This document shows, in pieces, positions 60,296 through 64,000 of a stretch of 64,000 nt of DNA. Location of the stretch: the NCBI GenBank assembly GCA_910579205.1, contig CAJTTD010000004.1:1-64000 (forward strand), written 5' to 3'. The stretch is from an uncultured Christensenella sp. Lineage in GTDB: Bacteria > Bacillota > Clostridia > Christensenellales > Pumilibacteraceae. A program made the translations under genes and the position numbers. Below the pieces are notes generated by a model. The model did not search any database. It was given only the letters and a program-made list of their open reading frames with translations, and was not told where the DNA came from. Position 1 is the first letter of the stretch; every line of letters begins with the position of its first letter.

Positions 60296-61807
60296 TTGAA
60301 GAATATTGCTATTATCGATCTGGGATCTAATTCCGCGCGTTTGGTGTTGGCACATGTTATAGCCGACGGTTATTTTGTCGTATACGACGAGCTGAAAGAA
60401 TCCGTAAGGCTCGCTCAAGATATGGAGCGGGAAGGATATCTAAAACAAGCGCGTATTGCCCAAGCTGTAAAAACTTTAAAGATGTTCAGAAAACTGTGCG
60501 ACGCCAACAATGTGGACAAGGTATATGCGTTTGCCACCAATGCGGTAAGAAAAGCCAAAAATCAGCGAAGCTTTTTGGAAGAGATAAACACCGTATGCGG
60601 TTTTAAGATCAACGTACTCGACGAGTCGCAAGAGGCGCAACAGATATATTACGGAGTTATCAATTCTTTGGAGATACCCAAAGGCGTGATAATGGATATT
60701 TCGGGATCGTCTATTCAGCTCATACAGTACAACAGAAGAATGATATTGAACCAAGTAAATTTGCCTATAGGCACAATGAATCTTTCTTCGTTGTTCGATC
60801 CCGACGCTACGCCGCTGCAGCAATCGCAGATGATAGAAACGTACATGCGCGATCAGTTTTCGCATATCGAGTGGCTATCGACACTCGAACCCGATTACAA
60901 GTTTATCGGCGTCGGCGCATCGTTCAGAAATTTGGCGAACATCGTTCAGCGCATAGAAAAATATCCTCTTGCCATGGTACATAACTACCGTATAGGCGTA
61001 AATACGTTCGATAAGATATACGACATGATAAAAGTGCTCGATGTGGAAAAGCGGGCGAAGATAAAAGGTCTGTCTGCGCAGCGCGCGGACATCTTTTGCT
61101 CGGCGCTGTCGTGCATCAAGAGTTTTCTCGGCTGCGTAGACGTTGAGGAGATAGTTATTTCAGGTTCGGGCATACGCGAGGGCTTTATGTTCAATCATGC
61201 CGTGCCCACTACTCTCGAAAAGCCTATATCAGATATTCTCGGGTTTTCCATATACACGCGGCTGCATTATTACGATCTCAACGTTCAGCATGCCGAGCAC
61301 GTGTGCAATCTTGCGATACAGCTTTACAAACAACTGCGCGTGCTGCACAAGCTCCCCAGACAGTATATCCGCGTGTTGCGCGTAGCTGCGCTATTGCACG
61401 AGGCGGGTACTCGCATAAACTTCTATAACAGACATAAACATTCGCAATATATTATAATGAACTCCAATCTCTACGGCGTATCGCACCGCGATCTCGTATT
61501 GGCGTCTTTTGTGGTGCGCGGACACGACCTCGAAGATATTTCCGTTGCGGAGTGGAACAAATACAGCGACATCGTTCAAGAAGAAGATCTTTTCGCAGTC
61601 ATGCGGCTTGCGGTGATCCTTAGGATAGCCGATTCTTTCGACAGATCGATGTCCGGCTCGGTAAAGACCATCACTTGCGACATCCTCGGCGATTCGGTAA
61701 TAATCAAGACCGAGGTGGAAGGCGATTGTTCGCTCGAGATAAAGGATGCGCTCAGCGCGGGCGCGGACTTTGCCAAAGCGTATAAAAAGAATCTTGAAAT
61801 ATTATGA
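60296..61807 (+). CDS. Ppx/GppA exopolyphosphatase family protein
   Basis: 503 residues. IAIIDLGSNSARLVLAHV at the start, YAFATNAVRKAKNQ near 78, and VIMDISGSSIQLIQY near 140 form the ASKHA ATPase core. The C-terminal third is an HD-type helical domain (AEHVCNLAIQLY, LLHEAGTRINF near 362). Such enzymes degrade polyphosphate or pppGpp and so tie into stress signalling. TTG start with GGAAGGTG upstream. Overlaps maf by 14 bases. Confidence 0.93.
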   Translation: MKNIAIIDLGSNSARLVLAHVIADGYFVVYDELKESVRLAQDMEREGYLKQARIAQAVKTLKMFRKLCDANNVDKVYAFATNAVRKAKNQRSFLEEINTVCGFKINVLDESQEAQQIYYGVINSLEIPKGVIMDISGSSIQLIQYNRRMILNQVNLPIGTMNLSSLFDPDATPLQQSQMIETYMRDQFSHIEWLSTLEPDYKFIGVGASFRNLANIVQRIEKYPLAMVHNYRIGVNTFDKIYDMIKVLDVEKRAKIKGLSAQRADIFCSALSCIKSFLGCVDVEEIVISGSGIREGFMFNHAVPTTLEKPISDILGFSIYTRLHYYDLNVQHAEHVCNLAIQLYKQLRVLHKLPRQYIRVLRVAALLHEAGTRINFYNRHKHSQYIIMNSNLYGVSHRDLVLASFVVRGHDLEDISVAEWNKYSDIVQEEDLFAVMRLAVILRIADSFDRSMSGSVKTITCDILGDSVIIKTEVEGDCSLEIKDALSAGADFAKAYKKNLEIL

Positions 61808-62381
61808 CGTCGTTCTCGCAACTGCGTCTCCGCGCCGACGCGAGCTTATAAAAAAGATAGAATGCGTTCGTCCCGTTTTTATGTCCGCGGACGTTAAAGA
61901 AACGGTATGCGCCGACGCGGCAAGCACTGCCGCCGTCAACGCGCGCAAAAAGGGCGAGTGGGCGGCATTGCGAACGGAATTGCCGATCATGGCTTTCGAC
62001 ACCGTTGTGGGCATAGGCGGGCGCGTATTGGGCAAGCCCAAAGACCGCGCCGACGCGGAACGCATGTTTGCGGAGCTTTGCGGCAATACTCATGAAGTCG
62101 TTACCGCGGTGTACTTTCGCGTAGGAACGAAAATAATCGAAAAATACGAAAAAACATCGGTCGTTTTCGGTGCATTCGATCGCGAAACGGTTTATAATTA
62201 TATAGACAGCGGCGCGCCGTACGACAAAGCGGGCGGGTACAGTATAGAAGACGCGGAAATATCGTCGCTTATAGTAAGCGTAGACGGCGACCGCGACAAT
62301 GTTGCGGGTCTGCCCGTAAAACTGACAGAAAAACTTATCGAGGAGAATTTAATATATGGCGAAAATGGATATCGCGATTGA
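61794..62381 (+). CDS. maf: Maf nucleotide pyrophosphatase
   Basis: 195 residues; hydrolyses non-canonical NTPs such as dTTP/UTP or m7GTP to monophosphates. VLATASPRRRELIKK at the start, AFDTVVGIGGRVLGKPKDRADAERM near 66 and GAPYDKAGGYSIED near 142 are family motifs. TTG start inside the end of the Ppx gene; no ATG fits before the conserved start. Overlaps the MreB-like gene by 26 bases. Confidence 0.93.
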   Translation: MKYYDVVLATASPRRRELIKKIECVRPVFMSADVKETVCADAASTAAVNARKKGEWAALRTELPIMAFDTVVGIGGRVLGKPKDRADAERMFAELCGNTHEVVTAVYFRVGTKIIEKYEKTSVVFGAFDRETVYNYIDSGAPYDKAGGYSIEDAEISSLIVSVDGDRDNVAGLPVKLTEKLIEENLIYGENGYRD

Positions 62382-63369
62382 CATAGGAACATCGTTTACA
62401 TCGATATTCGTTTCGGGAAACGGAATAGTTCTTCACGAGCCGTCTGTGATCGCATATTACGACGACGGCAGAAAACGCAGTACGCGCGCGGTAGGCGGGG
62501 AAGCGTACTATATGATGGGTAAAGCGCCCGAAAAGACCAAGGTCATTTGTCCCGTCGCGGACGGAACGATATCCGCGCCCGACGCTTGCGCAGACATGCT
62601 TACCGAGTTTATAAAAATGGTGTTGCCGCAGTCGTATATCATAAAGCCCAAGATACGGGCGGTACTCGGCGTGCCTACGGGACTGACTGTCGAAGAGCGC
62701 AAGACATACGAAGAAGTGCTTATGCGCGCTGGCGTGGACGAGATAACCATGGTAAACAACATAATGCTTGCCGCCATCGGTATCGATCTGCCCGTGCAGT
62801 CTGCTTTCGGCGGTTTTATAGCGTCGCTGGGCGGCGGGATAATGGAAGTGGCGGTTCTGTCGCTGTGCGGTATCGTTACGGGCGGGTCTATCAATATCGG
62901 CGGCGATATGATAGACAGAAATCTCCTCGACAGCATACGCGGTCTGTATCGGTTAAAGATAGACAGAGCGTCGGTACGCAAGGTAAAAGAGCAGATATTG
63001 AGCCTTATACGCAACGACTGCGCTACGGCTACCGTGAGCGGAATAGATATAGAGACCAAAAATATCCGCACCGCAACCGTTCATGCCGATAAGCTTTTCG
63101 ACGCGGTGCATGCATACTACAAGAGCATGACGGACGGTATCGAAGGCGTTATAAATTCGTGTTCACCCGCAGTCGCAGCCGAGATCCAGCGAAACGGTAT
63201 TAATCTCGTAGGCGGCGGAGCTAATATCCCGGGGCTTGCCGCTACTGTTGGAGACAAACTCGGACTGCGCGTCAACATACCGTATTCGCCGCAGTATGCC
63301 ACTATAAGCGGCGCGGGCAAGCTTTTGTCCGATCCGTATCTGCTCGACGAGATATGTAGACGCGCGTAG
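62356..63369 (+). CDS. MreB-like actin homologue
   Basis: 337 residues, ASKHA fold. DIAIDIGTSFTSIFVSGNGIVLHEPSVIA, AVGGEAYYMMGKAPEKTKV, LGVPTGLTVEERKTYEEVL and NLVGGGANIPGLAATVGDKL follow MreB/Mbl in order, but phosphate loop 1 and several surfaces differ from classic MreB. Rod-shape determination by guiding wall synthesis is the likely role. mreC and mreD do not follow. SD AGGAG within maf. Confidence 0.88.
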   Translation: MAKMDIAIDIGTSFTSIFVSGNGIVLHEPSVIAYYDDGRKRSTRAVGGEAYYMMGKAPEKTKVICPVADGTISAPDACADMLTEFIKMVLPQSYIIKPKIRAVLGVPTGLTVEERKTYEEVLMRAGVDEITMVNNIMLAAIGIDLPVQSAFGGFIASLGGGIMEVAVLSLCGIVTGGSINIGGDMIDRNLLDSIRGLYRLKIDRASVRKVKEQILSLIRNDCATATVSGIDIETKNIRTATVHADKLFDAVHAYYKSMTDGIEGVINSCSPAVAAEIQRNGINLVGGGANIPGLAATVGDKLGLRVNIPYSPQYATISGAGKLLSDPYLLDEICRRA

Positions 63370-63402
63370 TCGGCGTTTGCATTTATGTACTGAAATAATG
63401 TC

Positions 63403-63436
63403 GCAAAAGGCGTGCGAAAGCGCGCCTTTTGCATTC
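63403..63436 (+). terminator. Hairpin after the MreB-like gene
   Basis: Perfect 10-bp stem GCAAAAGGCG (63403-63412) / CGCCTTTTGC (63423-63432), loop TGCGAAAGCG. Few T after the stem, so a weak terminator. Confidence 0.6.
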
Positions 63437-63492
63437 GGTCATATACGCCAAAACACGACAAATTATCGCTTACTGCGACCTGTGCGTAAAGT

Positions 63493-63498
63493 TATAAT
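63493..63498 (+). promoter_or_regulatory. -10 box of minD
   Basis: TATAAT (63493-63498), with a weak -35 TTACTG at 63470-63475. The GTG start is six bases further on. Confidence 0.5.
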
Positions 63499-63504
63499 AT
63501 ACGC

Positions 63505-64000
63505 GTGAAAAGTATCGTTGTTACATCGGGCAAAGGCGGAGTGGGCAAAACGACCGTTACCGCGTGTTTGGGACGCGCGTTGGCGGCGCTCGGCAATCGG
63601 GTAGTGCTTATGGACGCGGATTTCGGATTAAACAATCTCGACGTCGTATTGGGGCTTGAAAACCGCGTCGTATACGACATTGCCGACGTCATAGACAACC
63701 GTTGCCGCGTTCGTCAAGCGTTGATCGAGGACGAGATACGCGATCTTTATTTATTGCCGTCCGCACACGGTTATCTCGGAGACAAGGTTACTGCTCAAAA
63801 TTTAAAGTTGATACTGCACAGCCTGTCGTCGTCGTTCGATTATACGCTCGTAGACTGTCCCGCGGGGATAGAAGCGGGGTTTAAACGCGCTGTCGCGGCA
63901 TGCGAAAAAGCTATAGTCGTAACTACTCCGCACATAAGCGCGCTGCGTGATGCGAACAAAGTCGTGGCAATGCTCTCGGCATATAAATTTTCGCCCACGC
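63505..64000 (+). CDS. minD: Septum site-determining protein MinD, N-terminal part
   Basis: 165 residues are visible; the gene runs off the window. The deviant Walker A SGKGGVGKTTVTACLG with its signature Lys, VLMDADFGLNNLDVVLGLE, and VDCPAGIEAGFKRAV mark MinD of the ParA/MinD ATPase group. MinD with MinC keeps FtsZ away from the poles. GTG start; minC is not upstream as it often is. The -10 box lies six bases before the start and no SD is present. Confidence 0.93.
   Translation, partial: MKSIVVTSGKGGVGKTTVTACLGRALAALGNRVVLMDADFGLNNLDVVLGLENRVVYDIADVIDNRCRVRQALIEDEIRDLYLLPSAHGYLGDKVTAQNLKLILHSLSSSFDYTLVDCPAGIEAGFKRAVAACEKAIVVTTPHISALRDANKVVAMLSAYKFSPT

Overview
The window reads as a bacterial chromosome segment from Bacillota, most likely class Clostridia (an order such as Christensenellales is possible, but this rests on gene content, not a search). 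Supporting signs are strong Shine-Dalgarno sites of the GGAGG type, TTGACA-17-TATAAT promoters, an Rnf complex in the order CDGEAB, a PdaB-like deacetylase, an ApbE/NusG-II/Gx-transporter trio, and a membrane-anchored MurF. No rRNA or CRISPR is present. Most genes are tightly packed and often overlap by a few bases.

Region 1 (1-6.1 kb) is the right end of a prophage or other integrative element: a holin-like fragment, a 33-residue ORF, two overlapping large serine recombinases, then two AT-rich cargo genes (a HEPN-domain protein and a DUF4238 protein). A near-identical terminator hairpin occurs on both sides of the HEPN gene. The element ends before a tRNA-Leu gene.

Region 2 (6.1-12.7 kb) holds rdgB and a YfcE-type phosphodiesterase, then seven tRNAs (Gly, Arg, His, Gln, Gln, Lys, Tyr) behind one promoter. 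The last, tRNA-Tyr, is followed by a 176-bp tandem repeat (three copies plus a fourth partial). Each copy starts with the 3' end of tRNA-Tyr and carries its own terminator hairpin. The array closely resembles the layout of the E. coli tyrT locus. After it come a membrane protein and decaying accessory genes: a PIN-like N-terminal fragment, a frameshifted CPCC protein and an AraC/GyrI regulator broken by one stop codon.

Region 3 (12.7-31.6 kb) is metabolic and housekeeping: a cytidylate-kinase-like protein behind a long structured leader, a MATE exporter, a ferritin-like protein, methylglyoxal synthase, pyrophosphatase, an FMN split-barrel protein, BirA, and ApbE with EetA/EetB-like partners. 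Then follow an aminotransferase, TyrRS, a YigZ protein, IlvE, MetY, a PucR regulator, a class V aminotransferase and a divergent DUF3343 protein.

Region 4 (31.6-40.7 kb) is a core operon: nth, obg, a NadD-YqeK-RsfS triple fusion, PAP2, tsaE-tsaB-rimI, an alpha/beta hydrolase, MurF and an SDR enzyme. Region 5 (40.8-50.6 kb) holds a 1164-residue surface protein, a two-gene TauE/SafE-type permease and rnfCDGEAB. In RnfD the usual flavinylated threonine appears to be methionine.

Region 6 (50.6-64 kb) has an XRE regulator divergent from two small Cys-rich proteins, with two operator-like dyads between them. A serpin lipoprotein, glutamate dehydrogenase, DegV, a polysaccharide deacetylase, a double-OB SSB-like protein and an 848-residue surface protein follow. 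The window closes with Ppx/GppA, Maf, an MreB-like protein and the start of MinD. Several genes (rdgB, apbE, nth, minD) have a good -10 only 6-12 bases before the start codon and no SD, so leaderless translation is likely to occur alongside SD-led translation.
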